Assembly: GCF_000145235.1 (NCBI RefSeq)
Contig: NC_014391.1
Location: 3,976,001 to 4,040,000, forward strand
Source of the DNA: Micromonospora aurantiaca ATCC 27029
Lineage (GTDB): Bacteria > Actinomycetota > Actinomycetes > Mycobacteriales > Micromonosporaceae
Length of the DNA: 64,000 nucleotides
Direction: 5' to 3'
Below, piece after piece: positions 8,890 to 17,244 of the stretch (positions are counted from its first letter, which is position 1; every line of letters starts with the position of its first letter). The translations under genes and the position numbers were made by a program. A model generated the notes under the pieces. It had not been told where the DNA came from. It was given only the letters and a program-made list of their open reading frames with translations, and did no database searches.

Positions 8890-10224
8890 CTAGCAAGCAC
8901 TTTCCCCTAAGCGCACCGGCCAACGGTCCCGGCAAATTTGTCCGACTGCCGCCGTCATGAGCTTCGCGCGCCAGGCCGGCTCGTCCTCGCCGGTCAGCAG
9001 CAGCACTCCGCTACCGGCGCAGACGGCCGGCCAGACCGGGTCCGTGCACCGCGAGACCAGCAGGACCGCGGCGACGGCGACACCCCGGGCGGCCAGCCGG
9101 TGCCGGTACTCCAGCACCTGCCCGAGGCCGAGCCGGAGCTGCTCGACCTCGTTGCCGCCGACCACGCTCTTCACCTCGGCGATGAAGCGGCGTCCGTCCG
9201 CGTCCCGCCACGCCACGTCGACGTTCACCCCGGCCAGCCCGGCTCCCGCTGTCAGGTCCGAGCGGGACAGGTGGGCGATCAGCGCCCGGCAGAGGCGGTC
9301 GTGCTCGTCCACGCCGGCCCGGTAGGCGTCGGCGTCGAACGACCGCTGCGCCGACAGGTCGCCCGCCGTCGTCACACCGGTGTACGGCCGGTCGAAGCCA
9401 TCTCCGCCACCGGTCAGCGCATCCAGGCCGTCGCCGTCCAGCAACTGCGACGCCTGCCACGCTCGTGCGACGACCTCCGGTCGATACCGGCCCTCGAACG
9501 AGTACGGTCCGGCGGCCACCCAGCAGGACAACAGTCGTACACCGGCGATGACCGGCGGCTGCCGCAGCAGCCAGTGCGCCGTGGCGAGATCGGGGCAGGT
9601 GAGGAGGACCTTGTCTTCCGCGAGGGTCCTGGTGCGGTCGTCCGCCACGTCGATCCCGCGGCGCTCCCACTCCTGCAGATCGATCGCACCGGCCTCGATC
9701 GCCGAGAGGATCGGCGCGGCGTGGGAACGGAGCCAGACCTCCTCCCCTGTCTCGTGCAGGCCGAGGATCTCCAGCACGCCGACCGTCAGCCGCAACACGG
9801 CGGGTGCGGCATCATCGAGGTGGGACAGGATCCAGTACCTGCCGGCGGTGCCGGTGGCTTCCGGTACGACAGTGCGGGCCACCCAGCCGGCGAGCGCCCA
9901 GGCCTGACGGCCCGTCTCGTCGAGGCCGGCCGTCCAGTCACCGTCGACGGCACCGGGCACCGGGTCGAGCGGCGACGGCGCGGGAGCCTGGAAGACCCAG
10001 GCGGCCAGGTCGGCGGGAGTCGTGACCTGCCAGAGACGGGAACGGCGCGCGGCTAGCATCTCGGTCACGTCCGCCACATCGTCCGCGTTCCACCACCTCC
10101 CGCCCGCATCGGGCTCGGCCAGGTCGGACACGTGCAACCTCCAGTTCTCGTCGCAGAGAGGCTTCCTCAGCGCGTTTCTCGTGCGGCCCCACGTAGGTGT
10201 GCGTTCGGGTAACTTGCGCTCCAC
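8890..10224 (-). CDS. Putative PD-(D/E)XK nuclease-fold protein
   Basis: About 444 residues with the chosen GTG start. The C-terminal third shows the restriction-endonuclease core: Asp336 in VNVDVAW, Glu350 and Lys352 in FIAEVKS, and a QxxxY motif (Gln369, Tyr373 in GLGQVLEY), arranged as in Mrr/RecB-type nucleases. The first 300 residues are helix-rich with no recognised domain and may recognise substrate. The start is uncertain: the frame is open far upstream, but that part overlaps the hydrolase gene, so GTG 10224, 16 bases past the hydrolase stop, is favoured; no strong ribosome site is visible. It may belong to a five-gene same-strand cassette. DNA cleavage is inferred from motif order only. 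Confidence 0.68.
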   Translation of the reverse strand: MERKLPERTPTWGRTRNALRKPLCDENWRLHVSDLAEPDAGGRWWNADDVADVTEMLAARRSRLWQVTTPADLAAWVFQAPAPSPLDPVPGAVDGDWTAGLDETGRQAWALAGWVARTVVPEATGTAGRYWILSHLDDAAPAVLRLTVGVLEILGLHETGEEVWLRSHAAPILSAIEAGAIDLQEWERRGIDVADDRTRTLAEDKVLLTCPDLATAHWLLRQPPVIAGVRLLSCWVAAGPYSFEGRYRPEVVARAWQASQLLDGDGLDALTGGGDGFDRPYTGVTTAGDLSAQRSFDADAYRAGVDEHDRLCRALIAHLSRSDLTAGAGLAGVNVDVAWRDADGRRFIAEVKSVVGGNEVEQLRLGLGQVLEYRHRLAARGVAVAAVLLVSRCTDPVWPAVCAGSGVLLLTGEDEPAWRAKLMTAAVGQICRDRWPVRLGESAC

Positions 10225-10240
10225 GATCTGAAAGGAGCGC

Positions 10241-11086
10241 TCATGCCGGCCCGTCGAGGAAGACGGCCACGGCCCGATGGAAGTCGTGTGGATTCTCGAC
10301 CCACGGCAGGTGGCCGGATCCGGGGAGGCTGACCCGCTCACAATTGGGCAGCGCCTTCTCCAGCGAGTCGACGCCCCAGCGGGGACGGATGTCATCGGGG
10401 CCGTCGATGATCAGCACGGGCAGGTCGAGCGTCCGGCACCGCGCCGCGATCCCGGAGGTACGGAGTTCCCGCTTGACCTCGGCGTTGACGGCCCGGTTGC
10501 AGTCGTGGTTGATGCCCAGCCACGGCGTGGCCATGTCCTCGGCGTGCGTCATGGCGGCGTCGGGGTCGGCGTAGTCAGCCGACCACTGCAGAACCGCCCG
10601 TTCCCGTTCCTCCGCCGGGTTGAGCGCTCGTGCCCCAAGCGCCTCCCACCGGTGCAGATGGGGCCCGAGCCGCCGCCGGAGATTCCGTTCGTAGTGCGGA
10701 TGCCAGCCGCGTTCGGGGTCGATGCCGGTGCCGGAGACGTAGATCAGGTGACTGACCCGCTCCGGGTGTTCGATCGCGTACCGCAGCGCCAGGTGCGCGC
10801 CCCACGAGTGGCCCAGCAGTGCCGTCCGCGGTCCGGCCAGGTGTTCGCGTACCGCGTCGAGGTCGGCGACGAAACGGCCGATCGTGTACGGGCCGCGCCG
10901 CTCGGAGCGCCCGCAACCACGCTGGTCCCACCGGATGACACGGGCGTGCCCGTCGAGCAGCCGGGCGACCGGGCCGAGGTAGTCCCAGATGCCCGGACCG
11001 CCGTGACAGAGCACCAGCGGCGCCCCGGCGCCGACCTGGTCGGCCCACAGGCGACAACCGTCTTCGGTACGCACGTCCGCAGTCAT
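10241..11086 (-). CDS. Alpha/beta hydrolase, prolyl aminopeptidase-like (S33)
   Basis: 281 residues with a complete alpha/beta hydrolase set: oxyanion HGGPG, RWDQRGCGRS, nucleophile elbow GHSWG, acid in LIIDGPDD and a terminal His in GSGHLPW. HGGPG together with DQRGCGRS is typical of the proline iminopeptidase-like S33 subgroup, so release of N-terminal residues or hydrolysis of related amides or esters is plausible. There is no signal peptide. The start ATG at 11086 is preceded directly by GGAG, which is closer than ideal. It follows the GntR gene by 56 bases and precedes the nuclease-like gene by 16, suggesting one transcript. Confidence 0.8.
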   Translation of the reverse strand: MTADVRTEDGCRLWADQVGAGAPLVLCHGGPGIWDYLGPVARLLDGHARVIRWDQRGCGRSERRGPYTIGRFVADLDAVREHLAGPRTALLGHSWGAHLALRYAIEHPERVSHLIYVSGTGIDPERGWHPHYERNLRRRLGPHLHRWEALGARALNPAEERERAVLQWSADYADPDAAMTHAEDMATPWLGINHDCNRAVNAEVKRELRTSGIAARCRTLDLPVLIIDGPDDIRPRWGVDSLEKALPNCERVSLPGSGHLPWVENPHDFHRAVAVFLDGPA

Positions 11087-11142
11087 CTCCGACAGTATGG
11101 CGAGTCGGACGACGACCGATGGGCCTGCTGGACTGACGCCGG

Positions 11143-11382
11143 TTACGGCTCTCTCATCCAGGTCTTCGGATCGGTCACGAAGACACCCTTGCCCTGCTGC
11201 CGCCGGATCACCCGCAACGCTTCGAGACGCGCATACGCCATCTGCACGGTGCCGTGACTCACGCCGTAGCGATCGCGCAGCGCAGCGATCGAGGGCAGCT
11301 TGTCCCCCGGCTTCAGCTTCTTTCCTCTGACGTCGGCGATCACATCGTCGGCGATGCGCCAGTAATCCGGCACTTCTCGCAT
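11143..11382 (-). CDS. Minimal GntR-type transcriptional regulator (DNA-binding domain only)
   Basis: Only 79 residues: a GntR winged helix (DYWRIADDVIADV, then KLPSIAALRDRYGVSHGTVQMAYARLEALRVI) and a short tail, with no effector domain. YhcF-like short GntR proteins usually have a further helical region; here the chain stops about 12 residues after the wing. ATG 11382 has GAGGAG at good spacing; an upstream ATG at 11415 lacks one. It is the first gene of the minus-strand set running to 7459 and is the natural candidate to control it. Confidence 0.82.
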   Translation of the reverse strand: MREVPDYWRIADDVIADVRGKKLKPGDKLPSIAALRDRYGVSHGTVQMAYARLEALRVIRRQQGKGVFVTDPKTWMREP

Positions 11383-11676
11383 GGCACTCCTCGCGTGGCG
11401 ACCCGATTCGATCACACCGCGACGCGCCTAACAAGCAGCGTTGACTCATCTGACATGTCTAGATAAGTTGATTCCGGGCCGCTCCTCGCGTGGCAACGAG
11501 TTCGGCCCCTCCCCCGGTCGGGGCGGGTGCGCGTACCCGTCCCGACCCTCCGGACTGCTCCGCCTCCGTACCGCCGATCCGGGCTGCGGTGGGCGGAGCG
11601 GGCGGGTCGGCCGCGGCCGACGTGCGGACGGCCCGCCCTTCCACCGCACCTGTCCCCTGCTCCTGGAAGGACCGAA

Positions 11677-11952
11677 GTGACGCTGCATCGATCCGGCCGC
11701 CTCTACCTGAGCGGCCTGCCGGCCCGGCCGACCCCGCACGAGGTGCGCACGCACGCCTTCGACGCCCGCAGGAGCGGCGTCGACCCTGATCAGGTACGCG
11801 AGTTCCAGGCCCGGGTCGCCGACGAACTGGCCGAACTGCACCGCCGGGTACGCCTGCTCGCGCAGGAGAACGACAGGCTGAAGCGCGCCCTGCGGGACTG
11901 GCAGGCCATGCACGCCCGGGAGTGCCGCCCACCGAACGACGGCCACTGGTAG
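11677..11952 (+). CDS. Small DivIVA-domain protein
   Basis: 91 residues. The central part (TPHEVRTHAFDARRSGVDPDQVREF and onward) matches the DivIVA N-terminal motif in which membrane binding passes into a coiled coil; the coiled coil continues to about residue 80. Full-length DivIVA/Wag31 is much longer, so this is one of the short actinobacterial paralogues likely to act as an adaptor at the cell pole or septum. The GTG start at 11677 has AAGGA upstream; the longer open frame upstream is Pro/Arg-rich and not convincing. The next gene starts 2 bases after its stop. Confidence 0.78.
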   Translation: MTLHRSGRLYLSGLPARPTPHEVRTHAFDARRSGVDPDQVREFQARVADELAELHRRVRLLAQENDRLKRALRDWQAMHARECRPPNDGHW

Positions 11953-11954
11953 CG

Positions 11955-12260
11955 GTGCGCCCGCAACCCGGTGACCTGCTACGGGTCGACGGCCGCGCGT
12001 CGGTGCAGTTCGGCGGCGGTCGGGCGCTCACGTTCCGGGTCGTATCGGTCGGGCCCGAGGTGACGTACACCGGGTGGATCTGGCTGACCGGGTACGTGGT
12101 CAACAGTCGCGGCACCGCCACTGCGAAGCGGGAGATCTTCGTGCAGCTCGCCGGGCTGCGCCGAGCCGGCGAACCGTTGCCGCCCGATCAGTCCTGGGTG
12201 CCGGCGAACAGCGTCCAGGCGTCGATCTCGGTCGGCGCCAGCGGCCGCGCCGGCAGATAG
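11955..12260 (+). CDS. Conserved-looking hypothetical protein following the DivIVA-domain gene
   Basis: 101 residues from GTG 11955, two bases after the stop of the DivIVA-domain gene. The sequence is beta-rich and compact (GDLLRVDGRASVQF, then FRVVSVGPEVTYTGWIWLTGYV), with no signal peptide or membrane segment. I recall similar small proteins beside actinobacterial DivIVA-domain genes, but no function. The last 73 bases overlap the 3' end of the convergent gene 12188-12733. The N-terminal two thirds has good coding character; the last 25 residues are low-complexity and probably drifted into the overlap. Confidence 0.6.
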   Translation: MRPQPGDLLRVDGRASVQFGGGRALTFRVVSVGPEVTYTGWIWLTGYVVNSRGTATAKREIFVQLAGLRRAGEPLPPDQSWVPANSVQASISVGASGRAGR

Positions 12261-12733
12261 GACGCCAGATCGCGGAAGTCCGCCACGGCGTTGTGGACGC
12301 ACACCGCGAGCGAGAAGTGCAGCAGTTCCCGCACCGCCTGCGCGTCGGGGGCCGTGACGTCGTCGAGCAGCGGGCTGCGGACATCCAGCGCGAACACCAC
12401 GTGGCAGGCGCTCTGGTCGGCCTTCACGACGCAGTAGTAGCGCCCGGCCTCGGCCAGCCGGTTGCGGATGTTCGCCCAGGCCATCGCCCCGGAGATGTCC
12501 GGCACGTCGGCGCCGGCCACGCAGGCCATCCGGAACACCCAGCGGGCCGGATCGTCCGGCGACACCGCGCCGTAGACCAGCACCAGGCCGCCGCGGTGGA
12601 ACACGGCGAAGCCCTGCACGTCCGGGCTGAGGTGCAGGAAGTCCGGGGTCCAGACCCGGTCGTACTGCCGTTCGGCCAGGGACCGCAGGAAATTCACGGT
12701 CTGGCCGGCGGCCTGACGAGCGTCTACGCCCAT
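12188..12733 (-). CDS. Hypothetical protein (possibly a YbjN/secretion-chaperone-like fold)
   Basis: 181 residues, soluble and mixed alpha/beta, starting at ATG 12733 with GGAGGA at proper spacing. A strand-rich middle (GFAVFHRGGLVLVYGAV, WVFRMACVAGADV) is followed by a helix and strands (RYYCVVKADQSACHVVFALD). The order resembles YbjN-type folds, but similarity is weak and I assign no function. The 3' end overlaps the convergent gene ending at 12260. A 339-bp spacer with a palindrome separates it from the divergent gene at 13073. Confidence 0.6.
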   Translation of the reverse strand: MGVDARQAAGQTVNFLRSLAERQYDRVWTPDFLHLSPDVQGFAVFHRGGLVLVYGAVSPDDPARWVFRMACVAGADVPDISGAMAWANIRNRLAEAGRYYCVVKADQSACHVVFALDVRSPLLDDVTAPDAQAVRELLHFSLAVCVHNAVADFRDLASYLPARPLAPTEIDAWTLFAGTQD

Positions 12734-13072
12734 GCGTTCTGGTCCTCCCCGAAGGATCGCGGAGCCTCACGCTACGAAGCGCTTCGATCACGGATCAAGG
12801 CGCGCCGATCGACTCTGGATGGTCGGTCCCGTGAACGGGACCGAAACCGCCCGAGTCCCACGGATAGGACTACGGGACGGCTCGTCCGATCGGTCAGCGC
12901 CCGCCCCTGGGCCGGGCGGAACCGCCGCGCGCGGCTGCGCACGTACACCGGCCCGGGTTGTTAGCGTGGATCGCGGACCGCCACGGCGGTCCGGCCACCC
13001 CTCGCCCGACGGCCCGCGCGTCCCGGTGACGCCGCGGGACGCGGTGCTGCGATCCGGCATGGAGGGGGTGCG
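12734..13072. other. 339-bp intergenic spacer between divergent genes, with a 22-bp palindrome
   Basis: No convincing gene in this stretch. It must hold the promoters of both divergent neighbours. The one distinct element is TCGGTCCCGT-GA-ACGGGACCGA at 12823-12844, a 10-bp perfect inverted repeat with a 2-base centre. It could be an operator or a hairpin; the centre is too small for a normal RNA loop, which favours a protein-binding site. GGAGGG lies directly before the ATG at 13073. Confidence 0.55.
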
Positions 13073-13975
13073 ATGACCGCGGTGCCGGAAGGGCCCGAGC
13101 CGGGCGGCGGCCGGCCGAAGCCCGGCGCGCCGGTGGACAGCAGGCGGCGGCGGTGGGCCGGACGGGCGCGGGCGCTGGGCGAGGCGGCGCGCGTGCGGAC
13201 CCGGCGCTTCTGGGACGGCGCGCAGCCGACGCTGCGGCAGCTCTGGTGGACCGAGGAGCCGGTGACGCCGGTGACCACAGTCGACCGGCGCGTCCCGGAG
13301 CCGCTCGCGGTGCCGGCGCAGGGCCAGGTGTACGTGTTCCTGGTCCGCGCCACCTACACCTGGTCGTCGGAGACGGCCCGGCCGGAGCTGTTCGGCTGGT
13401 ACGTCGACTACTTCCAGCAGCAGGCCACGCAGCGCCTGCACCGGCTCGCGGTCCGGCACGCGGTGGAGGTGCCGCCGCACCGCCCGCGCGACCTGCACGC
13501 CGCGTTGACCGCGGCGCTCGCCGACGACGACCCGCCGCCCTGGACGTACGCGCGCGGCGAGGTGACGTTCGCCTGCGAGCCGGACGTCACGGTGCACCTG
13601 GACGAGCGGGTGCGCAAGCTGCTCCAGCCGTACTGGGAGCAGCGCATCGCGCTGGAGTGCGAGCGCGACCTGGCCCGCCGCCGCGCCGAGTACGCGGAGG
13701 AACGCGACCGCCGTGATCGGCCGACGGCGGCGCGAGCCGGGAAGGACGGCGAGCCGGCCGCCACGGCACCGCCGGCCGACGGGCGCGGGCCGGCGGGCGC
13801 GGCACGGGACGCGCGAAAGATGCCCGGCGGGCCGGGGCGGGCGCGGCGTGGATCGCGGCCGGACGGACCGGTGGAGTCGTTCACCCCGCTGGAGCCGCTG
13901 CTCCCCCCGCCCGCGCCGCGCCCGGCCCCGGGACAGCGGCCCCGCCGGGGCGAGCCGGAGCCGCCCCAGGTCTGA
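13073..13975 (+). CDS. Hypothetical protein with an SPFH-like strand region and a charged helix
   Basis: 300 residues. Residues 1-45 are basic and disordered. About 80-195 form an alpha/beta region (QVYVFLVRATYTW, GEVTFACEPDVTVHLDE) flowing into a charged helix (LECERDLARRRAEYAEERDRRDR). The last 85 residues are Pro/Gly/Arg low complexity. The strand-then-helix order resembles band-7/SPFH proteins, but there is no membrane anchor, so I leave it unassigned. GGAGGG is ideally spaced before the ATG. The gene's last bases, including its stop codon, are duplicated in tandem just downstream. Confidence 0.65.
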   Translation: MTAVPEGPEPGGGRPKPGAPVDSRRRRWAGRARALGEAARVRTRRFWDGAQPTLRQLWWTEEPVTPVTTVDRRVPEPLAVPAQGQVYVFLVRATYTWSSETARPELFGWYVDYFQQQATQRLHRLAVRHAVEVPPHRPRDLHAALTAALADDDPPPWTYARGEVTFACEPDVTVHLDERVRKLLQPYWEQRIALECERDLARRRAEYAEERDRRDRPTAARAGKDGEPAATAPPADGRGPAGAARDARKMPGGPGRARRGSRPDGPVESFTPLEPLLPPPAPRPAPGQRPRRGEPEPPQV

Positions 13976-14007
13976 GCCGGGACGGGCCCAGGTCTGAGCC
14001 GGGACGG
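13965..14007. repeat. Two 21-bp direct repeats spanning a stop codon
   Basis: CCCAGGTCTGAGCCGGGACG plus one G occurs at 13965-13985 and again, identically, at 13987-14007 (period 22). The first copy contains the stop codon of the gene ending at 13975, so the second copy carries the same stop again in the spacer. It looks like a recent slippage duplication. Confidence 0.85.
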
Positions 14008-14156
14008 TCAGCCCGGGACGGCGGCCTTCTCGGGCGGGCGTTTCTGCCCGGGCGGCCTGCGCGGGCTGCTGCACGCCCAGCATCGCCCCGGCGACGACAG
14101 CGGTCGTGCGCAGCGCCGGCACGCGCCACCGGGCGGCGGTGGTCACTTTCCTACGC

Positions 14157-15947
14157 TCAGCCGACCAGGGCGGCGTAGCGGCCGCGCCGGTCCAGCAGTG
14201 CGTCGTGGGTGCCGGATTCGACGATGCGGCCGTGGTCGAGCACGGCGATACGGTCGGCGTCGCGAACAGTGGAGAGCCGGTGCGCGATGGTCACCACGGT
14301 GCGACCCCGGGCCAGTTCGTCCAGCGCCCGCTGGACCGCGCGCTCGGTCTCGGTGTCCAGCGCGCTCGTCGCCTCGTCCAGCACCAGGATCCGCGGGTCG
14401 CGCAGCAGGGTCCGGGCGATCGCCAGGCGCTGCTGCTCGCCGCCGGAGAACCGGTGGCCGCGCGAGCCGACCATGGTGTCGTACCCGTCGGGCAGCGCGG
14501 TGACGAGGTCGTGGATGCGGGCGGCGCGGGCGGCGGCCTCGATCTCGGTGTCGGTGGCGTCCGGGCGCGCGTACCGGAGGTTGTCCCGCACGGTGCCGTG
14601 CAGCAGGTACGTCTCCTGGCTGACCACGCCCACGACGGCGGCCAGGTCGGCCGGGCGCAGGTCGCGCAGGTCGATCCCGTCGATCGTGATGCGGCCGGCG
14701 TCCGGGTCGTGCAGCCGGCTGATCAGCGCGGCGAGCGTGCTCTTGCCGGAGCCGGTCTCCCCCACCAGGGCGAGGCTGGTGCCGGCCGGGACGTCCAGGC
14801 TGACGCCGGCGAGGGCGGCGGTGTCGCTGCCCGGGTAGCTGAAGGTGACGTCCTCGACGCGCAGGTGGCCGCGGGCGGTGGCCGGGTCGAGCGGGACCGG
14901 GCGGGCCGGCTCGGCGACCTCGACGGGCAGGTCGAGGTATTCGAAGATGCGGGCGAACAGCGCCAGCGACGCGGTGAGCGTGACGCCGACGTTGAGCAGG
15001 CCCATCAGCGGCCGGAACAGGTTGCCCTGGAGCGCGGTGAACGCGACGAGCGTGCCGATGGTGAGCGTGCCGGCGGTGCCGGGCAGGCCGGCGCTCAGGT
15101 AGATCACCGCGGGGATGGCGGCGAAGACGATGCTCATGGCGGCCATCCGCCAGCGGCCGGCGAGTTCCGAGCGCAGTTCCAGGTCGACCAGGCGGGCCGA
15201 GGAGGCGGTGAACCGGTCGACCAGGGCCGGGCCGGTGCCGAGCGTCTTGGCCAGCCGTACGCCGCTGACCGACAGCCCTTCCTCGATGGTCACTGTGAGG
15301 TCGGCCAGTTCGCGCTGGCGCTGGGCGGTGATCTCCCGGCGTAGCCGGGCGACCCGGCGGGTGAGCCAGAGCGCGGGCGGCAGCACGACCGCCGAGACGA
15401 GGGTGAGGCGCCAGCTCAGCGCCAGCATGGCGATGGTGGTGGCGACCACTGTGGTGAGGTTGGCGGCGATCGAGGTGGCGGTGGAGGTGACCACCGCCTG
15501 CATGCCGCCGATGTCGTTGGTGATGCGCGACTGGACCTCGCCGGTGCGGGTGCGCACGAAGAAGCCGATCGACTGGCGCTGGAGGTGGGCGAAGACGTCG
15601 GCGCGCAGCCGGTGCATGACCTCCTGGCCGACGCGGGTGGAGATCCAGGTCTGCGCGACGCCGAGCACCGCGGTGACCGCTGCGACCGCGACCATGCCCG
15701 CGACCAGCCAGGCCAGCAGGGTCAGGTCACGCTCGGGCAGGGCCCTGTCGATCACAGTACGCAGCAGGAACGGTGTGGCCATCGCGATGATCGAGGACGC
15801 CACGATGATCGCCACCACTGTGGCGAGCGGGCCGCGGTGGGCGGTGAACAGGCCGCCGATCCGGCGCAGGGACACCTCACGGGCCTGGGCCTTCTCGGCG
15901 GGGGAAACGGTCCGGCCGTCACGGCGGCCGTCGGGGATGCGATCCAA
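14157..15947 (-). CDS. ABC exporter, fused membrane and ATPase domains (MdlB/MsbA-like)
   Basis: 596 residues: six transmembrane helices in the first 320 residues, then the nucleotide-binding domain with GETGSGKST (Walker A), FSGGEQQR (signature), ILVLDEATSALD (Walker B) and a switch His in TIAHRLST. It works as a homodimer or with a partner to export lipids, drugs or peptides. I chose TTG 15947 because ACGAGGAG lies five bases upstream; the ATG at 16004 would put the promoter palindrome (15975-15987) inside the gene. A MarR gene is divergent, 80 bases away, and is the likely regulator, as is common for drug exporters. Confidence 0.9.
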   Translation of the reverse strand: MDRIPDGRRDGRTVSPAEKAQAREVSLRRIGGLFTAHRGPLATVVAIIVASSIIAMATPFLLRTVIDRALPERDLTLLAWLVAGMVAVAAVTAVLGVAQTWISTRVGQEVMHRLRADVFAHLQRQSIGFFVRTRTGEVQSRITNDIGGMQAVVTSTATSIAANLTTVVATTIAMLALSWRLTLVSAVVLPPALWLTRRVARLRREITAQRQRELADLTVTIEEGLSVSGVRLAKTLGTGPALVDRFTASSARLVDLELRSELAGRWRMAAMSIVFAAIPAVIYLSAGLPGTAGTLTIGTLVAFTALQGNLFRPLMGLLNVGVTLTASLALFARIFEYLDLPVEVAEPARPVPLDPATARGHLRVEDVTFSYPGSDTAALAGVSLDVPAGTSLALVGETGSGKSTLAALISRLHDPDAGRITIDGIDLRDLRPADLAAVVGVVSQETYLLHGTVRDNLRYARPDATDTEIEAAARAARIHDLVTALPDGYDTMVGSRGHRFSGGEQQRLAIARTLLRDPRILVLDEATSALDTETERAVQRALDELARGRTVVTIAHRLSTVRDADRIAVLDHGRIVESGTHDALLDRRGRYAALVG

Positions 15948-15974
15948 CTGTGCTCCTCGTGCAGGGGACAATGC

Positions 15975-15987
15975 TGAGGTTACCTCA
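15975..15987. promoter_or_regulatory. Palindromic operator candidate between ABC exporter and MarR gene
   Basis: TGAGGTTACCTCA is a 13-bp inverted repeat (6-bp arms, one central base) in the 80-bp divergent region. MarR proteins bind such short palindromes to control themselves and an adjacent exporter. A related half-site TGAGG recurs at 15991. TACCGT at 16015-16020 ends 7 bases before the MarR GTG, so that transcript may be leaderless. Confidence 0.6.
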
Positions 15988-16027
15988 ACATGAGGGAACA
16001 ACACGAAAGCCTGTTACCGTATTCCCC

Positions 16028-16444
16028 GTGAACGGCAGCGACGAGAGCCTGGCCGAGACGTTCTGGGCGGTGACCCGCCGCCTGCGGCACCAGACCAAGC
16101 GCGCGCTGGAGCCGTGGGAGATCAGCCCCGGGCAGGCGCGGGCGCTGGGCGTGCTCATGCGTCACGGCGCGCTGCGGCCCGGCGCGCTCGCCGAGCACCT
16201 GCGCATCGCGCCGCGCTCGGCCACCGAGGTGGTCGACGGGTTGCAGGAGCGGGGCCTGGTCGAGCGACGGCCCGACCCGGGCGACCGGCGGGCCACGCTG
16301 GTCGCCCCCACCGCCGAGGGCGAGCGGGTGGGCACCGCGATCCGGCAGGCGCGGGCCACCGAGGCGGAACGGTTCTTCGGCGCGCTCGCACCGGACGACC
16401 GGGCCGAACTGACCCGCATCCTTCGCCTGCTGCGCGAGGACTGA
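16028..16444 (+). CDS. MarR family transcriptional regulator
   Basis: 138 residues with the MarR winged helix: ISPGQARALGVLMRH, then GALAEHLRIAPRSATEVVDGL as helix-turn-helix and GLVERRPDPGDRRATLV as the wing, whose DxRA motif (DPGDRRA) is diagnostic. By family it is a dimeric repressor released by small aromatic or phenolic ligands. GTG 16028 is the first credible start; no Shine-Dalgarno is visible, which fits a leaderless mRNA. Divergent from the ABC exporter, with a palindrome in between. Confidence 0.88.
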   Translation: MNGSDESLAETFWAVTRRLRHQTKRALEPWEISPGQARALGVLMRHGALRPGALAEHLRIAPRSATEVVDGLQERGLVERRPDPGDRRATLVAPTAEGERVGTAIRQARATEAERFFGALAPDDRAELTRILRLLRED

Positions 16445-16522
16445 ACGAGGGCCGGCCACCTGGACCGGCGCGGAAGGCGGCCGTCGGTGCCAAGTCGGCC
16501 GGAAGACCGGCCGCCGGCAGCG

Positions 16523-17149
16523 TCAGCGCAGGCCGGCGGCGATCGCGTCGACCAGCAACGCGCCGAGCGTACGGGCCATCACCGCGCGGGCCGCGTCGAC
16601 GTCGAGCCCCATCGAGTCACGCATCATCGACCACGCCGACCAGGTGCCGGCCACCGTGAGCGCGTCGAGCAACTGCTCCCGGCCCGGCCCGGCGTGTGCC
16701 AGCTCCGCGCCGAACACCGACTCGATCTCCTGGCGTACCCGGGCGATGGCCGCCTCCCGGTTGCGCCGCAACTGCGGGGAGAACGGCTCCCGCAGCGCCG
16801 ACGCACGGGCCGAGGGCGCCAGCACCTCCAGCAGCCGGGCGCGCTGGTCGCAGAACGCGGCGATCCGGGCGGTCAGCGGCAGTTCCGGCGACACGGGCTG
16901 CCAGAGCGTGGCCTGCCGCTCGCCGACCCGCCGTCCGGTCGCGGCGAACAGCGTCTCCATGTCCTTGAAGTTGGTCCAGAGCGTGCGCAGCGACACCCCG
17001 GCCCGCTCGGCGATCCGTTCCCCGGTGGGCCGCAGGTCACCGGAGTCGATCAGGGCCAGGTGCGCCTCCACGATCGCGGCCCGGGTCCGCTCGGCCCGCG
17101 CCGCCCGGCCGTCCACCCGCTCCGGCGGGTCGGTCTCCAGCTCGATCAT
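16523..17149 (-). CDS. TetR family transcriptional regulator
   Basis: 208 residues. The N-terminal TetR helix-turn-helix is clear (ERTRAAIVEAHLALIDSG, then TGERIAERAGVSLRTLWTNF), followed by an all-helical ligand and dimer domain ending in ARTLGALLVDAIAAGL. ATG 17149 is preceded by AGGAGAG about ten bases away; the longer same-frame ORF would run into the livK gene. No divergent target is adjacent: it lies downstream of livK on the same strand, so it could be co-transcribed with or regulate the Liv operon, or act elsewhere. Confidence 0.85.
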   Translation of the reverse strand: MIELETDPPERVDGRAARAERTRAAIVEAHLALIDSGDLRPTGERIAERAGVSLRTLWTNFKDMETLFAATGRRVGERQATLWQPVSPELPLTARIAAFCDQRARLLEVLAPSARASALREPFSPQLRRNREAAIARVRQEIESVFGAELAHAGPGREQLLDALTVAGTWSAWSMMRDSMGLDVDAARAVMARTLGALLVDAIAAGLR

Positions 17150-17244
17150 GGGTACGGGCTCTCCTGTTGCTCGTCTGCCGGCGGCCACTCTACGTGCGTG
17201 CCGCCGGGCGACCGGCACCCGGCCGCCCGGCGGCAGCACGGCGG

